Part shown: positions 21,791 through 32,656 of the stretch, piece after piece | How the letters are laid out: every line of letters starts with the position of its first letter | Position numbering within the stretch: position 1 is the stretch's first letter | Assembly: GCA_006384855.1 (NCBI GenBank) | Contig: VCJN01002193.1 | Location: 62,001 to 126,000, forward strand | DNA: 64,000 nucleotides | Origin: Tetraselmis striata | Taxonomy: Eukaryota; Chlorophyta; Chlorodendrophyceae; Chlorodendrales; Chlorodendraceae | Direction of reading: 5' to 3' | The notes under the pieces: generated by a model | Databases searched by the model: none | Seen by the model: only the letters and a program-made list of their open reading frames with translations | Told to the model about the DNA's origin: nothing | Translations under genes and position numbers: made by a program

Positions 21791-24305
21791 ATCAGTTTTA
21801 TGATGATGTAACTCCACCAGCCGCCATTGCGCCCTCTGCGCGCCCCGCCCGCCCTTCCCCTCCCCGATTCGCCTACGCCGCTCGGATGAACGCGGCTGAC
21901 GCGCGTTGATTCACAGGATTGGCCATGGCGGACACTGCACGGATGGACACACAGGCGCGGCGGCGGCGGTGCGATGTGCCCTGCGAAAGCACTGCGAGCG
22001 CACGGCGGGCGGCGCACCTGTACTGCGCCGGCAGAGTGCCGCCCAGCGGGTTTCGGTCCAGGTCCAGCATCTGCAGCTGCTCCAGCACGGAGAACTGCGG
22101 CGGCAGCCCGCCCGACAGCTGGTTGTGGTACGCCACAAAGCGCCACAGCCCTGTCCAGGTGCTGCGCCACGGCAATGCGGAGCGCGCGGGCGCGGCCTCG
22201 TCAGGGCCGCAGCAGGAGTGGGAGCGGGGAGCCCCGCCCTGGGTCGCTGGGGGTGAGACGGCGCTGACTTGCTGACGCCCGGCCGCCTCACCTGTACTCT
22301 CGCGGGATGCTGCCGCTCAGCCGGCTGTGGCCGTACACCCAAAAGAAGGTCTGTGTGCGCGCAGCATGCGTGCGCAGTGAGGCGGAGGAGCAGTGGGGGG
22401 GACTGTCGTGGCTGCGGTGTAGTGGGCCCTGATTGGCTGGCACGGCAAAGGAAAAGAATGGAAACCGTTTTGCTTTGGGTTTCCGACTGTCTGAGAGTTT
22501 TACACACGGCCTAAACACGGGCACAAGCCCGGGAAACGCCATTTTACGTCCCCGGCCATCACACATTGTCGCAAAATGTACGCCGTATTTTGCGTAGAAG
22601 TCCAGCTGAATCCGAACAATCACCGGTTTTGTCAGCCCGTGACAGTTTTTTTTCATGATTGCCGATAAGATTCCGGCGTAATCCCGGAGCCGCTGATCTG
22701 CGTCCTCGCCAAAGCCGTTTATTCACACCATTTTACCAGCAAGAGGGCGGCACGGTAGCACGGCGCGGCGGCATTGGCATTGCAATGGACGACAACGGCC
22801 CGGCACCCCGCGTATCAGTAGATGTGTGTGGATGAGACGGGCTCTACCCCTCGGCACATATTAAGGATTGCCGGATTGCCTTGCGCCATTTTCTGGGTTA
22901 AAAAAACGAATGGCCTCTCTAGTGCTAAATGTCAAAGGCATGATGGCATGGCGCGACATGTCGTGGCGCGGTACGGCATGTCATAGATGGCATGGCTCGA
23001 AGAGGCAGGGATTGGCATTGCACAGCATAGCAAAGCATAGCATGGGATAGCATGGAACGGAATGGCGTGGCATTGATGCAGCACCGGGCGGTGCAGGCCT
23101 GGCCGCACCAGGTCGCGCCAGGTGCTGTACTCCGGGGGCATGGTGCCTGTCAGCAGCTGCACGCCCAGGGAGAAGCTGGACATGGCGGCCAAGGTGCTCC
23201 AGGAGGGTGGCAGCCTGCATCAAGGCAGTGGCAGCTGTCACCCCCCCCCCCCCCCCCCCCACCACCACCCCCACCACACATCACCGGAGGCACCGCCAGC
23301 GGGTGTCGCACCTGCCCTGGAAGCGATTGCTCTCGCCAGCAAAGGACCGCCTGAGGAGGGCATCGGGGGCGGGCAAGGTAGCTTGGGGTTCAGCCAAGAA
23401 GGGCACGCAGCGCTTGTGGGCGGACGCCGGCAGCGGAGGCAGTGTGCTTGCTGTCAATTTTCAGGAGTTCGAGTAGAGGCACCCGGGCGCTTATAGTGGG
23501 ACTCACAGCGCGACCAGCTCGCTCCATGACTCCGGAAGCGGTGCGCGCACGTCTCGCTTGCCGAAGTCCCTGGCCGCCCCAGCGCCAGACAGGTGTCAGG
23601 TCAGATGTCGCGTGCCATCCAGGGGGTCCCGCTGCATTTACTCTGGGGTTGCAGGCGCGGAGGTCACCGCTCCATGGAGCAGCGGGGACGATCCCAGGTA
23701 ATGGCGCCATACTGCGAAAGCACGTCGACGGGATCGATGCATGCTGCCTGCTAAATAGCTCCCCCCTCCTCCCCTCCCGGCCCCTCGAGAGTAGTTTTCC
23801 TGGCCCGGGTTGGTTACGTGTATGAGAGCGTCGCGCAGTGTATCGATAAACAGGATACAAGGTGGCGAGTCGTCACGCGATCATTGACACTAAGCTCGGA
23901 GGGGGAGAAGTGGGAGGGGGGGGGGGGGGGGGGGGGGCGGGCAGTCGCTCACAGCTCCGTCACACGGCCGTTGACGCAGGTCACGCCGAGCGCGCGCCAC
24001 TCCGCCGCGCTCGCAAGCCCGTCCAGCCAGCCCAGCGCCCGGGCGCCCTCAAAGCCGCCCGTCAGCGCCTCCAAGTCTGCCGGCCGCACGCGGGCAAACG
24101 AGTCGGCATGGCCATACGCATAGGCGTTGTTATTCTCCGGCGGTCAGTCCAGCGCTCGTGTCACTCGGCACGGCGGCGGCCAGGTCGGCATGCCGGAGCG
24201 GTCACCTGCCGCGCAAGCGTTGTCCTGCGTCACGACACCGACTCCCATCGCCCCCAGCAGCAGCAGCAGCATACAGCCGCCCCACCGCAGCGCGCCGTGC
24301 ATCAT

Positions 24306-24973
24306 CACAACGCCAATGGCATGAACCCGCCACGTGCTATGCCTGGTACTTGGCTCTCCTGAAAACAGTCGTCCCACGCGGCGCAGCGCTCGTTGCTTCA
24401 GGGCAGGTAATAATTGATGGCCGGTGGCGTAGCGGCCCCGCCTCCCCTAAAACTATATTTGCTGCTACATTACACGGGTACGTGGGTCCGGGTATATTGG
24501 GGCCCGGTCCGCTTTTTGGATGGCGACAAGGATTATACAGTGTGGTTTAGGAGACACTGCCGACTGATTTCCGCTGCCCACCGCCGACTTCGTTAGACCA
24601 TCAGTTAGATATCACTGGTTTGGGCCGCATTTGCATAACTGCACATGCCCTCTAAGCGGCCAAGAATGCTTCAAATAATATGAAAAGGGATACACATATG
24701 CAACACATATATGCATCTAGGGCCGCAATAAACCCCGCGCGGACGATGGATATAACCCCCCCCCCCCCCCCCCCCCATGACCAAGCCCGGCAGAATCTCG
24801 ATGGGCGGCAGTTGGACTCTGTCAAGATAGGTCACAATCATTGCATCATCGCTTCTTACATGTCCTTTGCTGCCCTTGCACGCTTCGTACGTGCAGCGCT
24901 GCCTGTTATTACAGGCATGTGGACAGCGTTATTTGCTGCATGTCCTGACGCTACCGCCTTGGCCGCAGCCATC
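24306..24973. other. 5' flank of the receptor-kinase gene
   Basis: No gene was seen. A C run of about 26 bases lies at 24750-24776. A promoter for the minus-strand receptor kinase would be expected here, but no TATA box could be assigned with confidence. Confidence 0.3.
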
Positions 24974-27152
24974 CTAGTCACAGACCTCATGAGGTATTTG
25001 GCCCCCTATGCCTTGCATTGCTTGCATAGAGGCAACATAGTGCTGAATGGAATGCCACGGCACTCTATGATGCCAGGCTGTGATTCCGACACAGTTGGAG
25101 CAAAGTGTGTCATCACCCCAAGAGGCTACAAGAGAATGCCTTCGTCGCTTGGCATAGTATGTTACCTCTACATGCATATGGCACTCTAGGTCATCAGCAC
25201 AATCGAATACTATGTGGTAGGGTTCGTCCTCTGGAAGGGGCTGGCCTCCACATGTGTAATCCAGACCGGGCGCCATGGCTGCACCTCATGACACGCATAT
25301 TTTGGATGCATGGCGGCATGCCCTCAGTGCTGCCACATGTGTGGCTCGCCATCTCCGCGGTATGGCGGCGTCATGTTCCTGGGAGCTCGCGTTGAGTAGA
25401 TGACTCGGGGCTTGCATTCAGCAGTCTTTGCATTCCACAATGCCTCTAGACAGTTGTTGATGAAGAGGCCCACCTCCATGCGTGATGATCTCCTGGCAGT
25501 GCTCCGGCATGAACGCTGGACTGTGCAGTCCCTCTGCCTCCTCATTCGCCTCTGCAGCCCCCAACAGCTGGTGTTGTTGCCGGAGTACCATCAGTGGGCT
25601 TGCCCTTGCTGGCTGCACCTTTCCGGATCCTGCTAGGTTGGTGCTCTACAGTGAAAGGTGGGTACTTCGCCTATGCATACGGCATGTAGTGCAGCTTGGA
25701 CACTTTGTCCTTTGGGTGCATAGACTTCGGGATGGGAGCAGGCATACGCATCCCCTGAATCTCTTTGTACAGGTTTGGATCAATGACGCAGCTTGCCGGC
25801 CAAATTCCCTTCTAGCACGCGGTGCAATCACAAGCCTGATTGATGTCAGCTTTCACGAACTGCACCATATGTATGATGTGCTGACAGTGTGGCTCAGCAA
25901 CACTTCCAATGTTTGGTACTCGTCCAACTCACGCGGGGTGACACACGCGTCCTGGAATCAATATGGGATGCGCAATCTTGAGCTCTTGGCCAATCCCGTT
26001 GTATGTGGCAGGCGGCACAACACGGTATTGCCCCCCTCCCAATGTCGCTTGCCCAATCCTCTCCTCCAAGAATGTGTGCACATGCTTCATGATGTCCTCA
26101 ACCATGTGCTTGAACGTCGCAACCACATGGAAATCCTTCTCATCCAGAAGATCAATGACGTCCTTTTCACGCGCATTAGTGCCCTCACAAAAGTCAATCG
26201 CCTCATCTCGCTCCGCGGGGGCCAACGACACAATCTCCGCAATGTCGTCGGCATCTGACTTCTCTTCCACAAAGTCAGAGTCGTCTTCATCGCTGAGGGG
26301 CATTTGCTCTTCATCAGTATGCGGCTGCTCCACCGCCGCCTACTCTGTAGGTAGCTCCTCGCCTGTTGGCTTCCCCGCTGCCCAACTTGCGGATGCTCCA
26401 CCGCCGCCTTCTCTGCGGGCACCTCCTCGCTTGCCGGCAGCTCAGCTGGTTGCTGCTTCGCCGCCACCTCCTCTGCAAGCAGATCCTCGCCTGCTGGCTG
26501 CCCGCCTGGCTGATGCTCCGCTGCCGCCGTTTCTGGGAGCAGCTCCTTGCCTGCCGGCTGCCTAGCTTGCTGCTGATCCACCGCCGCTTCCTCTGCATGT
26601 AGCTCCTCGCCCGCCGGCTGCCCAGATCGCTGCTGCTCCGCTGCCGTCGTTTCTGCAGGCAGCTGCTCGCCTGCCGGGTGCCCAGCTGGGTGCTGCTTCA
26701 CCACCGCCCCCTCCACAGGCAGCTTCTTGCTTGCCGGCCGCCCAGCTTGATTCTGCTCCGCTGTCGCCTCCTTTGCACGCAAATCCTTGCCTGCCGGCAG
26801 CCCCGCGGGCTGCTGCTTGAGAGAGGCATGTTCACTTGCACGTGCTTGGTCTTTGGCCTTGCGGACGATAGCCATGCGTACCACTGCCGTGTTGTTCGTT
26901 CGCTTCATCACCATGCTCGCCTGCCCGCCGCTCTCCGCCGCGGTGCGCCATGTCGTCGTAGCCGCCCGTCAAGAGTTTAGACCGGTCTTGCCGCCATATA
27001 ACTCCTCCCGCTACCTGGGTGCGACCCTCAGGGCACGCCGGCTCATGTCTCGTGGCCCTTGAGTCACCGCCAGGCCCGGCCTCTCCGCCCCCGAACGCGT
27101 TAAAGTGCCGGGCTCCCGTCTCCTTGCGCTCGCAGCCCTCGCCCGTACTCAC
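24974..27152 (-). pseudogene. transposon-like gene with a 60-bp coding repeat, decayed
   Basis: Several minus-strand open segments lie in series. The 5' part (27152-26914) is basic. The middle (about 26820-26350) is a run of 20-codon repeats of the type QQPAGLPAGKDLRAKEA. Next comes an acidic segment (LSDEDDSDFVEEKSDADD) with a helical stretch containing FKHMVEDIMKHVHTFLEER (26333-25929). Further short pieces (GRVPNIGSVAEPHC near 25900; CADDLECHMHVEVTYYAK near 25200) are in other frames. No catalytic motif was recognised. The layout (repeat linker, acidic region, Cys/His pieces) resembles large algal transposon proteins such as the relic at 60853-63736. The frame changes suggest decay or unresolved introns. 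Confidence 0.4.
26350..26820 (-). repeat. 60-bp tandem coding repeat, about seven to eight units
   Basis: A 60-base period is plain on the plus strand, with recurring CTCGCCTGCCGGC and GCTGCTCCGC words. On the minus strand it encodes a 20-residue unit built around QPAGEELxAExxAxEQ. Units keep the length at exactly 60 while the sequence drifts, which suggests the repeat was once under coding constraint. Confidence 0.75.
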
Positions 27153-27299
27153 ATGTTGATCACTTGATGAAAGGAGGCAGATATTGGAAACGAAAGAGGA
27201 TGGCCAGAAGCTTGCGCAGTAATTATACTATATTTGCTCCCTAATATGGTTAGAGATGGCATGCCCTGCCCTTAGAACAACTCAATCTGAGCGGCGGAG

Positions 27300-27752
27300 A
27301 GTAGCAGGCTTGCACATTGGAATCAATTTCAGTTTGCACTCGGCAACACCACACCCTTGGATGGCCTCAAGGACATGGTGCCAGGCGCATAGCTCCACCT
27401 CCCGGGGTTCGACATCGTGCCCGGGAGCTATGATTCTCGGAGCTTGAAGTCCACGCTGTCGAAGTTCAAGACCATGCGGTACGGGGTCAAGTACAACATT
27501 GCAGCGCCCCGGACCAAGGTTGTTGATCCGTGTGACCGTACCCTGTCGGGCGACATGCAACGGGGGCGTGCAATTCGGAACGCGGTGTGGCACAGCACGG
27601 AGGCGGGAAGGCGTGTCCCGCCTCGAGACATCATGGACATGGATACCTCTTGTGTCCACCAGCGGCACGACATTGGTGCACAGAGCGGCTGGGAGCCTAG
27701 CAATGGCACACCACTACAGTACACGCGCAACATGAAGCGGCATATACAATGA
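27300..27752 (+). pseudogene. relic of a three-copy repeat gene family (copy 1)
   Basis: The core encodes PGSYDSRSLKSTLSKFKTM, matching TGSYDPRSLKSTLLEFKTM at about 44130. DNA similarity runs for roughly 300 bases through VVDPCDRTLSGDMQRG and AVWHSTEAG. A TAG breaks the frame near 27401 (DMVPGA then stop, where the 44-kb copy reads through). Only the middle of the element is present. The function of the family is unknown. The second and third copies are at 37600-38790 and 43800-44730. Confidence 0.55.
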
Positions 27753-27759
27753 TTGGAGC

Positions 27760-29004
27760 TAAACATCGACACATATAGTGACGCCCTGACACCCAGTGGA
27801 CGCTACGGCGATGTTGACAACATGACGAGCCTGTACGTGCTATTACTCGAAGACTCGAAGTGGGACAGCGCCGGTTAGTGGAAGGGCCAACAGAGGGCCG
27901 CAGCCGGCGGCAGCGGCGGGGAGGGCACCCACTGGGAGACCGCTACGTCTTTGGCATGCTGCCATAGCGCCTGAAAATCGAGTTTCGGGTCTCGGCTCGT
28001 GCAGACGGGGCAGAACACCGAGAACTCATTGTCGCCAGTTAAGCGCAACCAAGATACGCCGCGAGCTGATCAGCTTCGATGTCGCGTCGTCGCTTGATGC
28101 GGGCTTCGCCCCCACTGCCTCAAGAGCTACAGCTATGGCTGTTGGCCATTCCATATTTGGCAAGGATGTGCCTTACTAATATTTTCTCCGTGCGCTTTAT
28201 TATAATGATACATACGCCGGATGCAAGGATGGCATGGGCTAAATACTGAATCCTTAGAGGCGGGAATGCTTCAACTACACTCTGAGGACCGTTTTTAAAG
28301 CGGGACTGAGGGCTTGCTGGCGAGGCGGGGCCGGAAAACGCGTATCCATGTTATCATTCTGGACAACGACAAAACGGCGCAGACAACGCTGTGTCAGTCA
28401 GTCGGCCAGTCGCTGATTAAAGCAGGCGTCCCAGCATCAAGAAATCATCATGGAAGATGGCCCCGTGTGACTATGGAACCTTGGGGATTGCTTGGCAGAT
28501 TGAATTCTAATCCATGCTGTGTGCAGATGCACTATTAGATGGCGCTACGGTGCATAGATTTGCTACTATGGATTTGATTCCTAGTATCAGAGCAGCGGGG
28601 GCGTCCTTCTTGTCAGTCAAGTCGTCATGTTCTGTCGTGAATAGTTAGGGGTTCTCTGCATCCGTGCCCTGCTACTTGAAGTACGTGAGAGCTTACAGCT
28701 GATACCACAACCCGCTAAATTGGCGCGCTCTACCGCCCAAATCAAGGGGTTCTACATTACAACACAACGCACTGGAGGTCTTGATTATGAGGTGGATTCA
28801 TCCCATCAAACGCGGAAGAATTCATCCCACCCCCTGCTGACATCCCGGCATCTCAAGCTGCGTCTGCCCCCCCCCCCCCCCCACCTGAGGGGGGCTCCAG
28901 CTTTGTCTGTCCCCTGCCCTGCATGGAGGCTACCCGGGGGGTTACCCATGGCAACGCACCATCCGGGGTAGCAGCGCCAACACTGGGGCGGCTACTGGCT
29001 AGTC
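27760..29004. other. spacer downstream of the DUF262 gene
   Basis: No supported gene. A C run lies at about 28867-28882. TTACA at 28757-28761 reads TGTAA on the minus strand, some 245 bases past the DUF262 stop, and is a candidate polyadenylation signal for it. Confidence 0.35.
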
Positions 29005-30735
29005 TCATCCAGCCTCCTCCTGCTCCTGATCCCTAATCGCAGGTAGACCCGGCAGCGCCGAATCGTTCCCCCCTCTCCTGCGCGGCGGCGGCGGCATGCG
29101 AGGATGCGCCTTGCTGTGGGGGCTGCTTCGACCCGCCTCCGTCTCCCGGAAGCTCGCGGGGTCCCGGCTCAGCTGCAGGAGCTCTCCGAGAATGCTCCGC
29201 GCAACAGCAGCCCCCGCCTCAGCCTCCCCCTGGCCCTGCCCCGTGCGCCCGAGCTCGGCCTCCACTGCCTGCCGGAACGCCACATAAGTCGGGAAGAACA
29301 TGCCGCTGGCAAGGTGCCCGGCGCCTCCGGCCAGGCCCTGCCCCTGAGCCTTAGCATGCTGCTCCTGCGGGTCCCGCAGCCCGCCCGGCTGCCGCTGGTT
29401 GAGGTACCGCCGCATGAGGCGGCCCAGCATGCCCACCACGCCCAGCTCGCCTGCAGGCGGAGGGCGCTTGAGGGGCAGCGCAGCAGCGGGGGGCGGCGGC
29501 GCGCCAGGGTCGGCTACGACTGCCGCCTGCGCCGCCTGCTCCATCGGCCTCCACAGCGAGCGGTACGCTGCCAGCTGCGCGTCCTCGCCTGCAAAGTACG
29601 AGAGCAGCAGGTTACGCACGAGGTCACACTCCGCCATTGACACCCCGGGGCTGGAGTTCTTCATGAAGGCCTGCAGGCCTGCCTCGCGGAAGGCCAGCCG
29701 CTCGTAGACGCTCCACACATCCGCCTCTCGAACTGGGAAGAACATCACAAAGCAGCGCGTCGTAGCGGACGTCAGCAGCGCGCTCGCGGCGCGGACCACG
29801 GCACCCAGGGTGAGGCTGGACGCCGGCAGCCTCCGCCCGCTCCCCTCCACCTGCGCCTCTTCCGCCGTCGCCTCCACAGCTTCAAGGCTGACGTCGCCAT
29901 CGCAACCGCCGCTGCCGCCGTTTTCCGGGGAAAGTCCAAGGCCAGCGGCGGCAGCAGCCAAGGCGCTGCCCTGCAGGTAATCCATCAGTGCCGCCTTGCC
30001 CGCCCTGACCCGGTCTGGGCCCTCCAGGAGGGTTGGCCGAGCCAGGGACACAGGCGGGGTGGCCGGCCCTGTACAGTCGCCGTCACTGCAGTCGTCGCCG
30101 TCGCCGTCGCCGTCGAGGGTGGCCTCGGGGTGAGTGGCTTCCCAGAAGGAATCCCTATCGAGAAAGGTGGGCACCAGAGCCGCGCAAGCCACCGCCTGCC
30201 CGCTGGGCTGCCGCCGCCGCTCCGGCCCCGCGTTCGGCAGCAGCTCGCGGAGGGGCGGCAGCGTGGAGGCTTCCGACACCCACGGGAACAGCCAGCCGTT
30301 GCAGCGCGCGACAAGCTCCTCCGCAGCCGCCGCCCCCGTCGGCACCCCCTTCCCGTTTTCGAGACCTTGTCGCAGCCGGAGCCGCGTGACGTCCCGCAGT
30401 GCGGCCACCAGCAGCGCCACGCTCGTCAGCCGCTGCTGCCCGTCGATGATAAGCGGCCCCTGCGCGCAGCGCTCGTCCACGCGGACCACCACCCGGCCAA
30501 AGCAGTGCCCCCAGTCGCCGCCGCCGCCGCCACCGTCGTCGGCGCCCACGTCGTCCACCAGGCGCCGGAGCTGTGCGGCCGTCCAGCAGTATCTCCTCTG
30601 CAGCAGAGGCACCCGCAGCGGGGCACCGCCCGGGTCCGTGTGGCGCAACAAGGACCCGAAGGAGCGGCGCGGGATGGCAGCGGTGGTGCAGATATAGTCC
30701 TCCGACGCCTGTCGGACGTTGGCCATTTCCGTCAA
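29005..30735 (-). CDS. DUF262 (GmrSD N-terminal-like) domain protein, single exon
   Basis: The 576-aa open frame ends in TGA. DUF262 hallmarks are clear: VPLLQRRYCW at 42-51, IIDGQQRLTSVALLV at 96-110, and the distal GVSMAECDLVRNLLLSYF (364-381) with YRSLWRPME (391-399). In bacteria this domain is the NTP-binding and cleavage half of GmrSD type IV restriction enzymes, acting on modified phage DNA, and of related BrxU/SspE-type defence proteins. Here the usual C-terminal DUF1524 His-Asn-His nuclease is not visible. The C-terminus (from about 420) is Pro/Gln/Arg-rich and low in complexity. An acidic DGD insert sits at 208-220. The lack of introns stands out beside exon-rich neighbours. Start at residue 1 or Met4 is possible. 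Identity is good; the algal role is unknown. Confidence 0.82.
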   Translation of the reverse strand: MTEMANVRQASEDYICTTAAIPRRSFGSLLRHTDPGGAPLRVPLLQRRYCWTAAQLRRLVDDVGADDGGGGGGDWGHCFGRVVVRVDERCAQGPLIIDGQQRLTSVALLVAALRDVTRLRLRQGLENGKGVPTGAAAAEELVARCNGWLFPWVSEASTLPPLRELLPNAGPERRRQPSGQAVACAALVPTFLDRDSFWEATHPEATLDGDGDGDDCSDGDCTGPATPPVSLARPTLLEGPDRVRAGKAALMDYLQGSALAAAAAGLGLSPENGGSGGCDGDVSLEAVEATAEEAQVEGSGRRLPASSLTLGAVVRAASALLTSATTRCFVMFFPVREADVWSVYERLAFREAGLQAFMKNSSPGVSMAECDLVRNLLLSYFAGEDAQLAAYRSLWRPMEQAAQAAVVADPGAPPPPAAALPLKRPPPAGELGVVGMLGRLMRRYLNQRQPGGLRDPQEQHAKAQGQGLAGGAGHLASGMFFPTYVAFRQAVEAELGRTGQGQGEAEAGAAVARSILGELLQLSRDPASFRETEAGRSSPHSKAHPRMPPPPRRRGGNDSALPGLPAIRDQEQEEAG

Positions 30736-31847
30736 GGCTGCGGAGACGGTTGACGAGCCCTTCGTCCTCAGACTTATCCGACCTGGCTACCTATCTTCTT
30801 CAAAAGGCGACTTAAGGTTCTATCCGCAGCACTCCAGCGCGTCGTTTGCCGTGCGCTCGGTTTTGGGCATCGATGAGGCTTCCGGCCGCAGTTCCTGCCC
30901 GCCAACTTCGCCCCGCCCGATCTGGATTCCAAGCCAGATATGATGGCTCAACTACAGCGATAGCGTCCAGAGAATGCACCGTAAGCCAGATAAGCTGTCT
31001 GTGCTTGGTGTGCGACACGGAAGGGCTGCTTCCTGCCTGCACTCGGCCGACAGCGCCACGGGTGAGCAGTTGGCGGCGGCTGCACGTTACAAGCTGAGTT
31101 CGGCACCTGTTCCGAGACAGGCCCGCTGCTGAGGGAGTTTCTCTGTACCACTGGCACGACGGCAGTGGCGGGGAGAGTCGGCCCTCGGGACTGCTTGCGA
31201 TAATGGTAATGGCGCCTCCGGGGCGGAAAAATAATATTAAAATAAATGACGACTCATCATCGTCAGTAGCAGCGCGCATCATCCGCGCATCCGCATCGGA
31301 TCCGACTCATCCGCGTATTGATAATACAGCAGCCCACCAAAGTCTCTGCATGTTTTATGGGTATGATTTCGGTTTGGACGTTTTGTCGCTGCTTCTAGCC
31401 CGTAAACCCCCGCATAGTCTACGCCGTTGTAGCCATTGCGAGGATAACCATGAAAGACGGTGCATATGGTGTGCTAGAGCCAATGCGACGGCGCGCGCGG
31501 CGCAATCATGTTATGTGGCACTACCACTGTAACAAGTGCTGCTCTCGACCGGGCTGTGAACGGTAAGTTTCAGCGCAGGGCACGCCGACTGAAAGCAGTT
31601 CAAAAGATCCGATCATGTCACATACACGCGGGCAACCGCATATATAGCCATACAGCCGGTACACGGGCAGCCGAGTACTGGTTTGAATTACAAAAGCGTA
31701 AGCAACAAGAGCCTACCGCGTAGTACAACGTCACGGGCAACTTCAATAAAGCTGCCTGAAGCCCACGCGAGAATGAGCACCGCCTCCGTCTTCATGTCTT
31801 GAGTCTTGTGGAGTTGGCGGGGCGACCCACACCGCTGCGCGCAGGCG
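30736..31847. other. upstream flank of the DUF262 gene, no gene seen
   Basis: Open frames of 60-156 codons occur but none has motifs. GATGA/CATCATC and ATCCGC short repeats lie near 31245-31310. The promoter of the minus-strand DUF262 gene is expected in the first few hundred bases. Confidence 0.35.
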
Positions 31848-32600
31848 CGCATGCGGAGTCATCACCGTGAAGTGCGGACCGACGGGCGAAGATAGGTGAT
31901 GTGAAGCTGCCTCGGACGGTGCCGCGGGTGACTCGGGGATACGCGCCGGCGGTGGTGTGGGTGCGGGGATGGGGAGGGGAGCGGGTGTGGTTGGGGAAAG
32001 GGGGGCGGAGGGGTGCGGCTTGGACCATGGCGGGCGGCGCGCACGCGGAGTCATCACCGTGAAGTGCGGACCGACGGGCGAAGATAGGTGCTGTGAAGCT
32101 GCCTCGGACGGTGCCGCGGGTGACTCGGGGATGCGCGCCGGCGGTGGTGTGGGTGCGGGGATGGGGAGGGGAGCGGGTGTGGTTGGGGAAAGGGGGGCGG
32201 AGGGGTGCGGCTTGGACCATGGCGGGCGGCGCGCACGCGGAGTCATCACCGTGAAGTGCGGACCGACGGGCGAAGATAGGTGCTGTGAAGCTGCCTCGGA
32301 CGGTGCCGCGGGTGACTCGGGGATACGCGCCGGCGGTGGTGTGGGTGCGGGGATAGGGAGGGGAGCGGGTGTGGTTGGGGAAAGGGGGGCGGAGGGGTGC
32401 GGCTTGGACCATGGCGGGCGGCGCGCACGCGGAGTCATCACCGTGAAGTGCGGACCGACGGGCGAAGATAGGTGCTGTGAAGCTGCCTCGGACGGTGCCG
32501 CGGGTGACTCAGGGATGCGCGCCGGGGGTGGTGTGGATGCGGGGATGGGGGCGGGGTTGGGGCTTGGGCTGAGGGGTCGGGAGGGGGCTCTGGGCTGGGT
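31848..32600. repeat. 192-bp minisatellite, about 3.8 units
   Basis: Units begin at 31848, 32040, 32232 and 32424 with GCACGCGGAGTCATCACCGT or a near variant. The first three are almost identical (a handful of substitutions) and the fourth diverges after about 130 bases. Because 192 is divisible by three, most frames stay open and give repeated 64-residue translations on both strands. None is recognisable, so these are taken as by-products. The array stops about 55 bases before the Gag-bearing element. Confidence 0.85.
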
Positions 32601-32656
32601 GGGAATGACGCCGGCATCGGAAGTACTGCATAAAGTACTGCCAGAAATCGAAAAAC

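Larger units (their letters stand above)
10640..24305 (-). pseudogene. leucine-rich-repeat receptor-like kinase gene, probably decayed
   Basis: About 16 exons can be followed over 13.7 kb. They encode a signal peptide with a run of Leu (exon 24305-24206), an LRR N-terminal segment with ALGWLDGL and GVTCVNGRVTEL (24134-23953), about eight LRRs, a juxtamembrane segment and a complete kinase domain ending in TAG. Phases agree at nearly all junctions. Two are unresolved: signal peptide to LRR-NT, and the last ectodomain exon to the juxtamembrane exon. The kinase is of the tyrosine-kinase-like (TKL) plant/algal type. Three lesions lie at conserved places: TAG in kinase subdomain V, AT in place of AG before APE, and AT in place of GT after an LRR exon. 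A GC donor is also present. Introns are filled with repeats and a LINE tail. If functional it would be a plasma-membrane receptor, but the lesions argue for a pseudogene, or for sequence errors. Confidence 0.8.
17740..24305 (-). other. LRR ectodomain exons of the receptor kinase
   Basis: Exons, in order of translation: 24305-24206 (signal), 24134-23953 (LRR N-terminus), 23569-23507, 23350-23312, 23214-23109, 22350-22292, 22161-22018, 21287-21144, 19798-19585, 18900-18619 and 18073-17740. Repeats follow the plant-type pattern, for example LPPSWSTLAAMSSFSL, LSGSIPREY, LSGGLPPQFSVLEQLQMLDL and LSGSLPPEY. Two exons are exactly 144 bases with the same phase, as expected for repeats that multiplied by exon duplication. 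The 39-base exon at 23350-23312 is confirmed by its phase fit on both sides. Exons 18900-18619 and 18073-17740 are less repeat-like and rich in Ala, Gly and Pro. They would form the stretch before the membrane. Confidence 0.75.

Noticed and set aside
29005..30735. DUF262 gene as evidence that the contig is bacterial
   Set aside because: Both flanks carry intron-containing genes and algal-type repeats, so the segment is eukaryotic as assembled.
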